From CAVZMI01 sp050011775 (lineage in GTDB: Bacteria > Bacteroidota > Ignavibacteria > UBA10030 > CAVZMI01): a DNA stretch of 64,000 nucleotides. The translations under genes were made by a program, and so were the position numbers. Shown here one piece after another: positions 9,046 through 17,179 of the stretch (position 1 is the stretch's first letter; the number at the start of each line of letters is the position of its first letter). The stretch covers positions 1 through 64,000 of the forward strand of contig JBEKIL010000016.1 of the NCBI GenBank assembly GCA_050011775.1, read 5' to 3'. The notes under the pieces are model-generated. The model searched no databases and was not told the DNA's origin. It worked only from the letters and a program-made list of their open reading frames with translations.

Positions 9046-10028
9046 CCCCTGAGGATTTTCATAGTGCACTGCGGCAACGGCAATTTCGTTCCGTATATTT
9101 TCTCTATGGAGAAGAGGATTTTCTCATTGATGAAATGGTGCAATCCTTCATCAATACGGCGGTCGATGAGGGTACGCGTGGATTCAATCTTGATATTGTG
9201 TATGGAAATGACCTCGAGACAAAGGATGTCGTCGCCCTCGCCTCTGCATATCCGATGATGGCGGAACGGCGGGTGGTTGTCGTAAGAGATTTTGATCGGC
9301 TCGCCAACAATGAACAACTAATAGGTTACATCGAGCAGCCGTCTGAAACGACAAGCCTCCTGTTGTTGGCTGAAAAAGTGGACATGCGCAGAAAGCCTTA
9401 TGTAACGCTGAAAACGAAGGCTGAAATTATCGAATGCCGTCCGCTGCGTGATGACAAAGTCCCCGATTGGATCATTTCGCGCGTGAAAGAACGCGGGAAG
9501 GTTATTACGTCGGAAGGAGCCCGCCTTCTTCATGCCCACGTAGGGAATTCACTTCGCGATTTGAACAACGAGATTGAGAAACTGTTTATTGCAGTCGGGG
9601 AACGCCGAACGATTGAGATTGCCGATGTAACCGATGTGGTCGGTCTGTCGAAGGTTTATAATATCTTTGAACTTACAAGAATGATCGGGACGCGAAATCT
9701 GGCACGCTCGATTGAAATTATGGAACGGATGCTCCAGGCGGGCGAACAGGCAACAATGATGGTCGTGATGATTACACGGCATTTTACCACACTCTGGAAA
9801 ATCGCCGAACTCCGTTCAAAAAAACAATCGGACAAGGATATCGCGGGCAAAACCGGGGTGAATCCATATTTTATCAAGGAATATCTTTCCCAGCTAGACG
9901 AATATCCGGTGTCTCGTATCGAGGCAAACTTTGAGAGTCTGCTTCGTGCAGACGAGGAGCTCAAATCCACCCAGATAGATACCAGAGTCGTCATGACAGT
10001 GCTGCTTCATGAGTTGATTCACGAATGA
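9042..10028 (+). CDS. holA: DNA polymerase III delta subunit
   Basis: The 328-residue protein is the clamp-loader subunit that opens the sliding clamp. It shows the HolA pattern: YFLYGEEDFLIDEMVQSF at the start (a modified Walker-like loop), MMAERRVVVVRDFDRL in the AAA+ core, the segment GNSLRDLNNEIEKL and the C-terminal collar helices (ELRSKKQSDKDIAGKTGVNPYFIKEY). Length is typical. It overlaps its neighbours by four bases on each side, inside an operon that ends with uvrA. Confidence 0.92.
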   Translation: MTPEDFHSALRQRQFRSVYFLYGEEDFLIDEMVQSFINTAVDEGTRGFNLDIVYGNDLETKDVVALASAYPMMAERRVVVVRDFDRLANNEQLIGYIEQPSETTSLLLLAEKVDMRRKPYVTLKTKAEIIECRPLRDDKVPDWIISRVKERGKVITSEGARLLHAHVGNSLRDLNNEIEKLFIAVGERRTIEIADVTDVVGLSKVYNIFELTRMIGTRNLARSIEIMERMLQAGEQATMMVVMITRHFTTLWKIAELRSKKQSDKDIAGKTGVNPYFIKEYLSQLDEYPVSRIEANFESLLRADEELKSTQIDTRVVMTVLLHELIHE

Positions 10029-12880
10029 CACACGAAAAATCAACCGGTCCTCGGACTTCGTCGATCATTATCCGCGGGGCCCGGGTTCACAACCTGAAAA
10101 ATATTTCGCTCGATTTACCCCGGAACAAGCTCATAGTAATTACGGGAGTAAGCGGTTCCGGGAAATCGAGCCTTGCGTTCGATACAATCTATGCCGAAGG
10201 GCAGCGCCGGTACGTCGAGAGTCTCTCAGCCTATGCGCGGCAATTTCTTGAACGAATGGATAAACCCGATGTCGACGTAATACAGGGCATCTCGCCCGCA
10301 ATGGCCATTGAGCAAAAGACAAACTCACGGAACCCCAGATCGACGGTAGGGACAACGACTGAAATCTACGATTATCTCCGACTTCTTTTCGGACGGATTG
10401 GTCAGACGTTTTGTCCGAAATGCGGCGCCACTATTCGTCGTGATACTGTTGCATCGGTTGTTGAATATCTTCAGAAGCTTCCCGACGGTACAAAAGTCTA
10501 TGTCATGTTTCCGGTTCATGATCATCCGAAAGTAACCGTTAATCAGGAGATTGAGAATCTTCAGAAGCAGGGATATTTTCGATTTGTTCTGGATGGAACT
10601 ATCATCGATGTGAATGAATCCGACTTTCATCGCTCAGCACAAGTCGATAGGCACAAGCGCACAGGACAAGCTAGCGGATTTCCGGCAAAAGTACGAAAAC
10701 AGGATCTCCGGGTTCTCATTGACCGATTGGTTGTACGGCATGCGACAGCAGATTCGAGAATAACCGATTCGATCGAGACCGCGTTCACTTCAGGTGATGG
10801 ATATGCGATTATTCGAGAGGTCGAGAGCGGACTCGAGACACTTTTCAATCAACATTTTGCCTGTTCAAATTGCGGCATTCAATTTGAAGAACCACAGCCG
10901 CGATTGTTCTCTTTCAACAATCCCTTCGGAGCGTGTCCGCAGTGTCAGGGATTCGGCCGCGCTGTTGGAATTGATATGGAGCTTGTCGCTCCGAACAGGT
11001 CGCGAACAATACGTGAAGGTGCGATCGTACCATGGACGACGCCAAAATTCAAAGAACATCTTCGTGCCCTGCTTCGTGTTCACCAGCGTGCAAATGTACG
11101 GGTCGATGTTCCCTATGAGGCATTAACAGCCGAAGAGATTCGTGTCATAATGGAAGGATATGAAGATTTTTATGGTCTCAACAAATTTTTCAAGGAAATT
11201 GAACGGAAGACATATAAAATCCATTATCGCGTATTTCTCAGCCGATTCCGCGGATATACGACATGTCCTGCATGTGACGGAGCCCGGCTTCGTCCGGAAG
11301 CGCTGAATATAAAAGTCGGCAGTAAAAATATTGCCGAGATCGTGCGGATGACAATCTGGGAGGTCGAGGAATTTTTTCGCCTTCTCGAGTTATCCGACCA
11401 TGAATGGGATATTGCCAGAAGAATCATGGAAGAACTCCGGCGCAGGCTGAAATATCTCGTTGAGGTCGGTATCGGTTATCTGACATTAGACCGGCTATCG
11501 AGTACGCTTTCAGGTGGAGAATCGCAGCGCATCAACCTCGCGACTTCGCTTGGATCATCACTGGTCGGTTCACTCTATGTACTTGATGAACCCAGTATCG
11601 GACTTCATCCGCGGGATATCCATCGGTTAATCACCATCCTGGAATCGCTTCGTGAAGTTGGTAATACCGTTCTTGTTGTCGAACACGATGCTGAAATGAT
11701 GCGCGAAAGTGATGTCATCGTCGATCTTGGACCTCGTGCGGGAGAAGAGGGAGGAGAGGTGATCTTTCTGGGATCGTACGATCAGATCCTCAAACATGCA
11801 GAATCGTTGACCGGAAAATATCTCAGCGGTCGTTTGTCAATACCACTGCCTGCAAAACGCCGAACCGGAAAGGCAAAAACTCTACGAATCCTTGGAGCCG
11901 CAGAACATAACCTGAAAAATATTACTGTTGATATTCCCCTTAATCGATTTGTGTGCGTTACCGGTGTGAGCGGTTCAGGGAAGAGTACACTTGTTCATCA
12001 AATACTCTACGCTGGCCTCAGGCGGCAGAAGGGGGAATATGATGAGTCGGTGGGAAAGGTCAGGGGATTTGAAGGGGGCGATTTGGTCGATGCGGTTGAA
12101 ATGGTCGATCAGTCGCCGATAGGCCGCACACCAAGGTCGAATCCGGTCACATATATCAAGGTGTTCGATCTCATTCGTGATCTCCTGGCGAACACACAGC
12201 AGGCAAGGATCCGCGGATATAAACCGGGATATTTTTCGTTTAACGTTCCCGGCGGCCGTTGTGATGTGTGTGAGGGAGATGGATATCAGAAAATCGAAAT
12301 GCAGTTCATGGCCGATCTTTATCTTCTCTGCGAGTCGTGCAAAGGAAGGCGCTTCAAGAGCGAAGTTCTCGATGTCAAATATCATGGGAAGAATGTCGAC
12401 GATATCCTTGCCATGACAGTGACAGAAGCGATAGAATTTTTTCGCCACGATCCTACGGGCCGCCGTGTTGCCTCACGATTACAGGTACTTGCTGATGTCG
12501 GACTCGGATACCTCCGCCTCGGGCAGCCGGCGACGACGCTTTCCGGTGGAGAGGCTCAGAGGGTGAAATTGGCCCTTCACCTGGCAGCGAAAGAAACCGA
12601 GGGCCATATCCTTTTCATCTTCGATGAGCCGACCACCGGTTTGCATTTCGATGACATTGCGAAATTGCTGAAATGCTTTAACGCACTGATCGATGCGGGC
12701 CATTCTGTTCTCATCATCGAACATAATATCGACGTCATCAAATGCGCCGATCACGTGATCGATCTCGGACCCGAAGGAGGTGCTGCTGGAGGATATATTG
12801 TAACGGTTGGAACTCCCGAAGAAATCGCGAAACATCCGTCATCGTATACCGGAAAATTCCTTAAGGCCGCGTTGCAGTGA
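10025..12880 (+). CDS. uvrA: Excinuclease ABC subunit A
   Basis: The 951-residue damage-recognition ATPase of nucleotide excision repair. Two ABC modules are complete: Walker A GVSGSGKSSLAFDTIY near residue 40 and GVSGSGKSTLVHQILY near 650, signatures LSGGESQRI near 495 and LSGGEAQRV near 838. Zinc-finger cysteine pairs are visible as CSNCG...CPQC in the first insertion, CPACDG in the middle and CDVCEGDG...CESCKG in the second half. SLSAYARQFLERM marks the UvrB-binding region. Length and ending (YTGKFLKAAL) are normal. It is the last gene of the operon; a new promoter follows at 12919-12947. Confidence 0.97.
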   Translation: MTHEKSTGPRTSSIIIRGARVHNLKNISLDLPRNKLIVITGVSGSGKSSLAFDTIYAEGQRRYVESLSAYARQFLERMDKPDVDVIQGISPAMAIEQKTNSRNPRSTVGTTTEIYDYLRLLFGRIGQTFCPKCGATIRRDTVASVVEYLQKLPDGTKVYVMFPVHDHPKVTVNQEIENLQKQGYFRFVLDGTIIDVNESDFHRSAQVDRHKRTGQASGFPAKVRKQDLRVLIDRLVVRHATADSRITDSIETAFTSGDGYAIIREVESGLETLFNQHFACSNCGIQFEEPQPRLFSFNNPFGACPQCQGFGRAVGIDMELVAPNRSRTIREGAIVPWTTPKFKEHLRALLRVHQRANVRVDVPYEALTAEEIRVIMEGYEDFYGLNKFFKEIERKTYKIHYRVFLSRFRGYTTCPACDGARLRPEALNIKVGSKNIAEIVRMTIWEVEEFFRLLELSDHEWDIARRIMEELRRRLKYLVEVGIGYLTLDRLSSTLSGGESQRINLATSLGSSLVGSLYVLDEPSIGLHPRDIHRLITILESLREVGNTVLVVEHDAEMMRESDVIVDLGPRAGEEGGEVIFLGSYDQILKHAESLTGKYLSGRLSIPLPAKRRTGKAKTLRILGAAEHNLKNITVDIPLNRFVCVTGVSGSGKSTLVHQILYAGLRRQKGEYDESVGKVRGFEGGDLVDAVEMVDQSPIGRTPRSNPVTYIKVFDLIRDLLANTQQARIRGYKPGYFSFNVPGGRCDVCEGDGYQKIEMQFMADLYLLCESCKGRRFKSEVLDVKYHGKNVDDILAMTVTEAIEFFRHDPTGRRVASRLQVLADVGLGYLRLGQPATTLSGGEAQRVKLALHLAAKETEGHILFIFDEPTTGLHFDDIAKLLKCFNALIDAGHSVLIIEHNIDVIKCADHVIDLGPEGGAAGGYIVTVGTPEEIAKHPSSYTGKFLKAALQ

Positions 12881-12918
12881 TCAATGGGCCGAATTTTGAA
12901 GTTTAGTGGAGTGTGTGT

Positions 12919-12947
12919 TTGCGTGCCGCTCTTCCTTTTTGTATATT
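12919..12947 (+). promoter_or_regulatory. Sigma-70-type promoter before the first GT9 gene
   Basis: TTGCGT at 12919-12924, a spacer of exactly 17 bases and TATATT at 12942-12947. The predicted start of transcription is about 20 bases before the ATG at 12973. The same TATATT box recurs in other promoters of the window. Confidence 0.55.
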
Positions 12948-12972
12948 GAGCAACATTCTCATATGAAATTGA

Positions 12973-14007
12973 ATGGACATTAATACATATTCGATACGTC
13001 GTCTCCTTGTCATCAAACTTCGCGGGATAGGGGATGTTCTCTTATCGACGATCGTGTTAGAAAATCTGCGGTCCGCTTTTCCAAATGCACAGGTCGATTT
13101 CCTGGTGGAAAAACAGAGCCGCGAAGTGCTCTGGGGAAATCCGGCGATCGATGACCTGATTATTTTTGATAAAGCCGAAATATCGAGTGTCGGCCTCGTT
13201 CGAAGGATCAGGAATAACCGGTACGATTTAATTTTCGATCTCTTCAGTAATCCGAGAACCGCGTTTATAACGTTTTGTAGTGGAGCCCGACTGAGGGTCG
13301 GATATCCATTCAGGGGCCGGCGCTATGCATATAATGTGCGTGTCCCGTCGCGCGGTGGGGAAGTCCATAATACTCAATTCAATCTCGATGCGCTTGAAGC
13401 CGTTGGAATTCCAATTGTCTTGCGGTCGTTAATGTTCCCGCTCGGCGAGGAAGAAAAAAAATATGCTGATGTTTTTTTTGACAAGCATGACCTCTCCGAT
13501 GGATTTGTCGCGGGATTATCTATCGGCAGTGGGTGGTACACAAAGCAGTGGGGATTGGATCGTTTTGCCGGGCTCGGTGATATTTTAATTGAAAAGTATC
13601 ATGCGAAAATACTCGTTCTCTGGGGACCCGGCGAGGAAAAAGAAATAGATATGTTTCAACATACAATGAAAAACCGGTGTATAGTTCCACCAGTGACATC
13701 GCTCAAGCAGCTTGGAGCCCTCATTCGGCGGTGCTCAATGGTGATTAGTAATGATTCCGGCCCCATGCATATTTCCGCTGCATTGCGTGTCCCGACACTC
13801 GGTATCTACGGACCGACCCGTCCGGATTTACAGGGACCCTACGGACAAGAGCATGGATATATCCGGAAGGAAGGGCTGGACTGCCTTGGATGCAATTTGA
13901 CTAAATGTCCGATTGGCCACATCTGTATGAACGAGCTGAGTATCGGCGAGGTTCTGACTGCCGCCGAAAAAATAATGAAAAAGAATAATATTATTTCAAA
14001 ACAGTAG
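12973..14007 (+). CDS. Glycosyltransferase family 9 (heptosyltransferase-like)
   Basis: A 344-residue GT-B enzyme that probably adds a heptose or similar sugar from an ADP-sugar to a lipopolysaccharide core at the inner side of the inner membrane. The N-terminal IKLRGIGDVLLSTIVLENLR loop, the SIGSGWYTKQWGLDRF acceptor-side segment and the NDSGPMHISAALRVPTLGIYGPT donor-binding motif are classical. The tail has cysteines in CLGCNLTKCPIGHICM, as in many members. It is the first of three GT9 proteins in the window; the second starts 176 bases downstream. Confidence 0.9.
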   Translation: MDINTYSIRRLLVIKLRGIGDVLLSTIVLENLRSAFPNAQVDFLVEKQSREVLWGNPAIDDLIIFDKAEISSVGLVRRIRNNRYDLIFDLFSNPRTAFITFCSGARLRVGYPFRGRRYAYNVRVPSRGGEVHNTQFNLDALEAVGIPIVLRSLMFPLGEEEKKYADVFFDKHDLSDGFVAGLSIGSGWYTKQWGLDRFAGLGDILIEKYHAKILVLWGPGEEKEIDMFQHTMKNRCIVPPVTSLKQLGALIRRCSMVISNDSGPMHISAALRVPTLGIYGPTRPDLQGPYGQEHGYIRKEGLDCLGCNLTKCPIGHICMNELSIGEVLTAAEKIMKKNNIISKQ

Positions 14008-14107
14008 GAATTTATTGTTATGGTTATTTATATAGAGATTGCCTCGAATAGTTTCTTAAGTGGCTCTCTCTCAATGTTCGGCAATCTGGCTGTTTACGGG
14101 TAGCAAT

Positions 14108-14151
14108 TCCGCCTTCTCCCCCCGACTTTGTCGGGGTCGGGATCCGGCGGA
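14108..14151. repeat. Nested hairpin repeat
   Basis: Outer arms TCCGCC (14108-14113) and GGCGGA (14146-14151) enclose a perfect inner stem CCCCGAC-TTT-GTCGGGG (14120-14136). It sits in the gap between two GT9 genes. The inner core CCGACnnnGTCGG appears again at 46828-46842 and, in a variant, at 28482-28498, so this looks like a dispersed palindromic element. There is no U-tract, so it is not a standard terminator. Confidence 0.6.
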
Positions 14152-14183
14152 CAGGTCAAAATTCACAATTCACTATTTATACT

Positions 14184-15392
14184 ATGGCACGACGACTATC
14201 GCATTCCCTAAAAAGAAAACCGCAGACTGCAAAGACAAAAAGGAATTTTCATATCCCCGATTGTCCCCGTTTTACCGGTTATAAACCGTGTTATCCCGGT
14301 GTGAATTGTGCCGTGGACGGCTGCTACGAGAAGAAAAAGAATAACATTCGTATTCTTATCGTCAACCTCGACGCGATGGGTAATGTTCTGACAACTACTT
14401 CGATTCTTCCGGCGATGAAGCGGAAATATCCCGGCAGTATTATCACCTGGATAACGATGGAGAATACGCATCGGCTTTTGGATAATAATCAGTATATCGA
14501 CAGAGTATTCGTCTGGGGACCGGAAAGCCGTTTAATTCTCGGATCGATGAAATTCGATATTGTGATGAATGTCGATAAATCACAACGCTCCGGTGCATTC
14601 ACGATGGGTGTTCGTGCAAAGAAAAAGCTCGGGTATGGAGTCAATGAACGAGGACAGATTATCCCTCTGAATAAAGAGGCAGAATACAATTATCTCCTCG
14701 GACTCGATGATCATCTGAAGTTTCGTGTGAATACTCGCACAGTTTCGGATATACTCCATCAAACGATGAAACTTGATTACAGGCATGACGAATATGTATT
14801 GAATCTAACGGAAGAGGAGGAGCACTTCTGTAACAAGTATGCGCAGGAACAGGGCCTGGATAAGGCAGGGCTGATCGTCGGTTTTAACACAGGATGTTCG
14901 ACGCTGTATCCCAATAAAAAAATGACTGTCGATCAACATGTTGCATTAATTGATCGGTTGTATGAAGTGCTTCCGCAGGCCCGATTAGTACTTCTCGGTG
15001 GATCTGAGGACACCGAACGGAATATCGAAATTGCCCGACGGGTAGGAGAAAAGGTATTGTCCACTCCAACGACCGAAGGCGTTCGGCGAGGGATCTGTTA
15101 TGAGAACCTCTGCGACGTCGTAATCACAGGCGACTCATTTGGCATGCAAGCAGCAATTGGATTGAAAAAATATGTGATCGCCTGGTTCGGCTTAAGCTGC
15201 TGGACGGAAATTGATTTGTACAGCAGGGGAGAAAAATTGTATCCGCAAACGTTGGAATGCGCTCCATGCTGGAAACTGCAATGTCCGTACAATCTTGAAT
15301 GTATACAGATGATCGACCTGGAGAGAATTGTTGAGCTTGTGAAAAAATATTTTGAGAAGTTACAAACATCAAATTCCCAGCTTATACTCTAG
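14184..15392 (+). CDS. Glycosyltransferase family 9 with N-terminal cysteine cluster
   Basis: A 402-residue GT9 protein. Before the GT-B fold (starting near RILIVNLDAMGNVLTTTSIL, residue 55) there is an extra segment with four cysteines, DCPRFTGYKPC...NC...GC. A comparable DCRHF..D.PC..HK....C..C segment precedes many GT9 enzymes and may bind metal. The donor-site loop is GDSFGMQAAIGLKKYVIAWFG instead of the more usual NDSGPMH, and the tail CAPCWKLQCPYNLECI adds more cysteines. No ribosome site is visible before the ATG at 14184, but the cysteine segment supports this start. The glycan target is unknown; neighbours point to the cell envelope. Confidence 0.8.
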   Translation: MARRLSHSLKRKPQTAKTKRNFHIPDCPRFTGYKPCYPGVNCAVDGCYEKKKNNIRILIVNLDAMGNVLTTTSILPAMKRKYPGSIITWITMENTHRLLDNNQYIDRVFVWGPESRLILGSMKFDIVMNVDKSQRSGAFTMGVRAKKKLGYGVNERGQIIPLNKEAEYNYLLGLDDHLKFRVNTRTVSDILHQTMKLDYRHDEYVLNLTEEEEHFCNKYAQEQGLDKAGLIVGFNTGCSTLYPNKKMTVDQHVALIDRLYEVLPQARLVLLGGSEDTERNIEIARRVGEKVLSTPTTEGVRRGICYENLCDVVITGDSFGMQAAIGLKKYVIAWFGLSCWTEIDLYSRGEKLYPQTLECAPCWKLQCPYNLECIQMIDLERIVELVKKYFEKLQTSNSQLIL

Positions 15393-15399
15393 GATCTCC

Positions 15400-15445
15400 A
15401 GACATAATAAATTTGGTATTTGTTGCTTGGAATTTGGTGCTTTAT
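15400..15445. repeat. Simple-sequence patch (AATTTGGT/TTGGAATTTGG type)
   Basis: The gap between the GT9 gene and the thioredoxin gene holds partly repeating words (AATTTGGTATTTG, TTGCTTGGAATTTGGTGC). Patches made of such near-repeats of AATTTGG are seen between genes in many environmental genomes. Function unknown; the genes on both sides converge here, and I see no hairpin with U-tract. Confidence 0.35.
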
Positions 15446-15451
15446 TCTTTC

Positions 15452-15967
15452 CTACCGTCTTCCCTTTAACCACATATTGTAGGGCATTGTACGGTAATGG
15501 CCCTCGCCAAAATAAACAAGGATTTGCTGAAGTTCGGTCGACTCGTGAAAACCGCTGAAAGTACCAAGTGAGCCGCCTAAAGGTGCCAGCATAATCATCG
15601 TAGGATATTCATCGACTTCCAGCGATTGGGCAATCTGCTGTTCGGTGAGAACCTGACTGTTGCACTCGTGTTGTACGTTGGATTCAGCATTAATTTTCGT
15701 ACAGACAAATTTCTCGCGGAGGTAATATTGTACCGTCGCATCGGTGAATGTCAGGGCCTCCATTCTTTTACATTGCGGACACCAATCCGTATATGCATAA
15801 ACAAATATGATCTTTTCATTTTCTTTTGCATATTTAATTGCTTCACCAAATGGCATCCAATAGATATATTGATTCGACGTCCCGGAGGAATGAGGCTTCG
15901 GAGTAAATCCTACCATTAATGGCAGGATGAAGACTGCAATGAATACAATCGTCAGTGTTCTGTTCAT
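15452..15967 (-). CDS. Secreted thioredoxin-fold protein
   Basis: 171 residues with a signal peptide (MNRTLTIVFIAVFILPL) and a thioredoxin-like domain. The active site is WCPQC (cysteines 63 and 66) preceded by a typical strand KIIFVYAYTD, and the cis-proline loop is YPTMIML. The wording W-C-x-x-C-K-R-M-E resembles the thioredoxin_7/DsbD-C-terminal type that works as a periplasmic thiol reductase. The protein is convergent to the GT9 gene before it. Partner unknown; it may keep cysteines of exported proteins reduced. Confidence 0.8.
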   Translation of the reverse strand: MNRTLTIVFIAVFILPLMVGFTPKPHSSGTSNQYIYWMPFGEAIKYAKENEKIIFVYAYTDWCPQCKRMEALTFTDATVQYYLREKFVCTKINAESNVQHECNSQVLTEQQIAQSLEVDEYPTMIMLAPLGGSLGTFSGFHESTELQQILVYFGEGHYRTMPYNMWLKGRR

Positions 15968-16105
15968 GAACGACCTCCTCGTATGTAAATAGTCCTTATA
16001 AAGTGACTCTCCTCCACAATAATCATTCTCTACTCAAAAAAATAATACCCTTTTTAATTCATCAATCGTCAATTAGTTTGGTCCATATACAGAAATCAGA
16101 AATAT

Positions 16106-17179
16106 TCAGCTTCTTAAGTTGTTTTGTCTTTCAATTACGCGGTGATGAAGCGCTTCAAAATGATTCAAGACCATCGATGTATCGACATCCTGCATGGTGC
16201 AAATGTGAGGATCTTTCTCGCACGTCGCTTGACAAACACTATCCGGAGCGACAACGACTTCGGAAATATTCCCCTGAGGTCCCCAGAGCTGCGGTGAACA
16301 GGCTGGTAACGGACAAAAGAGCGATAGCGTCGGTATCTTCAACGCTGCGGCGATGTGCATTGGCCCTGTGCTTGCCGAAAAAAAGAAATTATAGTGACTT
16401 AACACTGCGATGAATTGTCTTAACGGTAATTCCGGCAGCCGGACGATATTCGGTTTTTCAAGATTCCGAAAAGCGTCGACCAATTCACGTTCAGTGCCAC
16501 TTACTGCAATTGTTACATCGTAATGGTCCAGCAATTCGCCGGCGAATGTGATATACTTCTCTATTTTCCAATTTGGAGATGAACGGCCGCTTCCCGGGTT
16601 TATCCCGATTATCGTCTTGCTATGATCTACACCGAGTGCCTCAAGAAATTTCCGGGCGTCTTCGCGCTCCTCTTCTGTGATAAAAATCTCGGTTGACAGA
16701 TCGTTTGACCTGACGCCGATCGCTCTTCCGAGATCGAGGCAGTAGTCGGCTTCATGGCGGAGCGGTATATATCGGTGGCGGCTGACTGTCCGCATAAATG
16801 TCAGCAGCTCGTACAGCTTATGACCCACACCGATCCGCGTGCGAACCCCCGCCCAGAAAAGCATCCAGGCTGCGCGCTCTGTAGGAAAGAGAAGAAGCGC
16901 CGTATTGAATCGTCGCTTGCGTATTGCAGCGACCTGTTTCCAGAAACCTGTTCGTCCTTTATGTTTACCGTCGAAATCGTCAACGATGATTTCGTCGATT
17001 GAGGGATTCCACTTAAGTATTGGCACTGCATATGGCCGCACCATCACGGCAATAAAGGCCGCTGGATATGCCTGCCGTACTGCACGGATTAACGGCGTCG
17101 CCAGGACGACATCTCCGATACGATCGGTACGGACGATTAGGATTCTCTGATGTTTCGGTCGTGTCGGCATTACTGCCAA
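16106..17179 (-). CDS. Glycosyltransferase family 9 (heptosyltransferase-like)
   Basis: 357 residues with the GT9 hallmarks RILIVRTDRIGDVVLATPLIRAV at the N-terminus, GINPGSGRSSPNWKIEKY in the middle and FSASTGPMHIAAALKIPTLSLF in the donor site. Cysteines near the end (VCQATCEKDPHIC) resemble those in the other two GT9 proteins. The start overlaps the end of the upstream membrane transferase by ten bases, so it is the last gene of a minus-strand run that starts near 25290 or 24257. Likely role: addition of a core sugar to lipopolysaccharide or another surface glycan. Confidence 0.88.
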   Translation of the reverse strand: MAVMPTRPKHQRILIVRTDRIGDVVLATPLIRAVRQAYPAAFIAVMVRPYAVPILKWNPSIDEIIVDDFDGKHKGRTGFWKQVAAIRKRRFNTALLLFPTERAAWMLFWAGVRTRIGVGHKLYELLTFMRTVSRHRYIPLRHEADYCLDLGRAIGVRSNDLSTEIFITEEEREDARKFLEALGVDHSKTIIGINPGSGRSSPNWKIEKYITFAGELLDHYDVTIAVSGTERELVDAFRNLEKPNIVRLPELPLRQFIAVLSHYNFFFSASTGPMHIAAALKIPTLSLFCPLPACSPQLWGPQGNISEVVVAPDSVCQATCEKDPHICTMQDVDTSMVLNHFEALHHRVIERQNNLRS

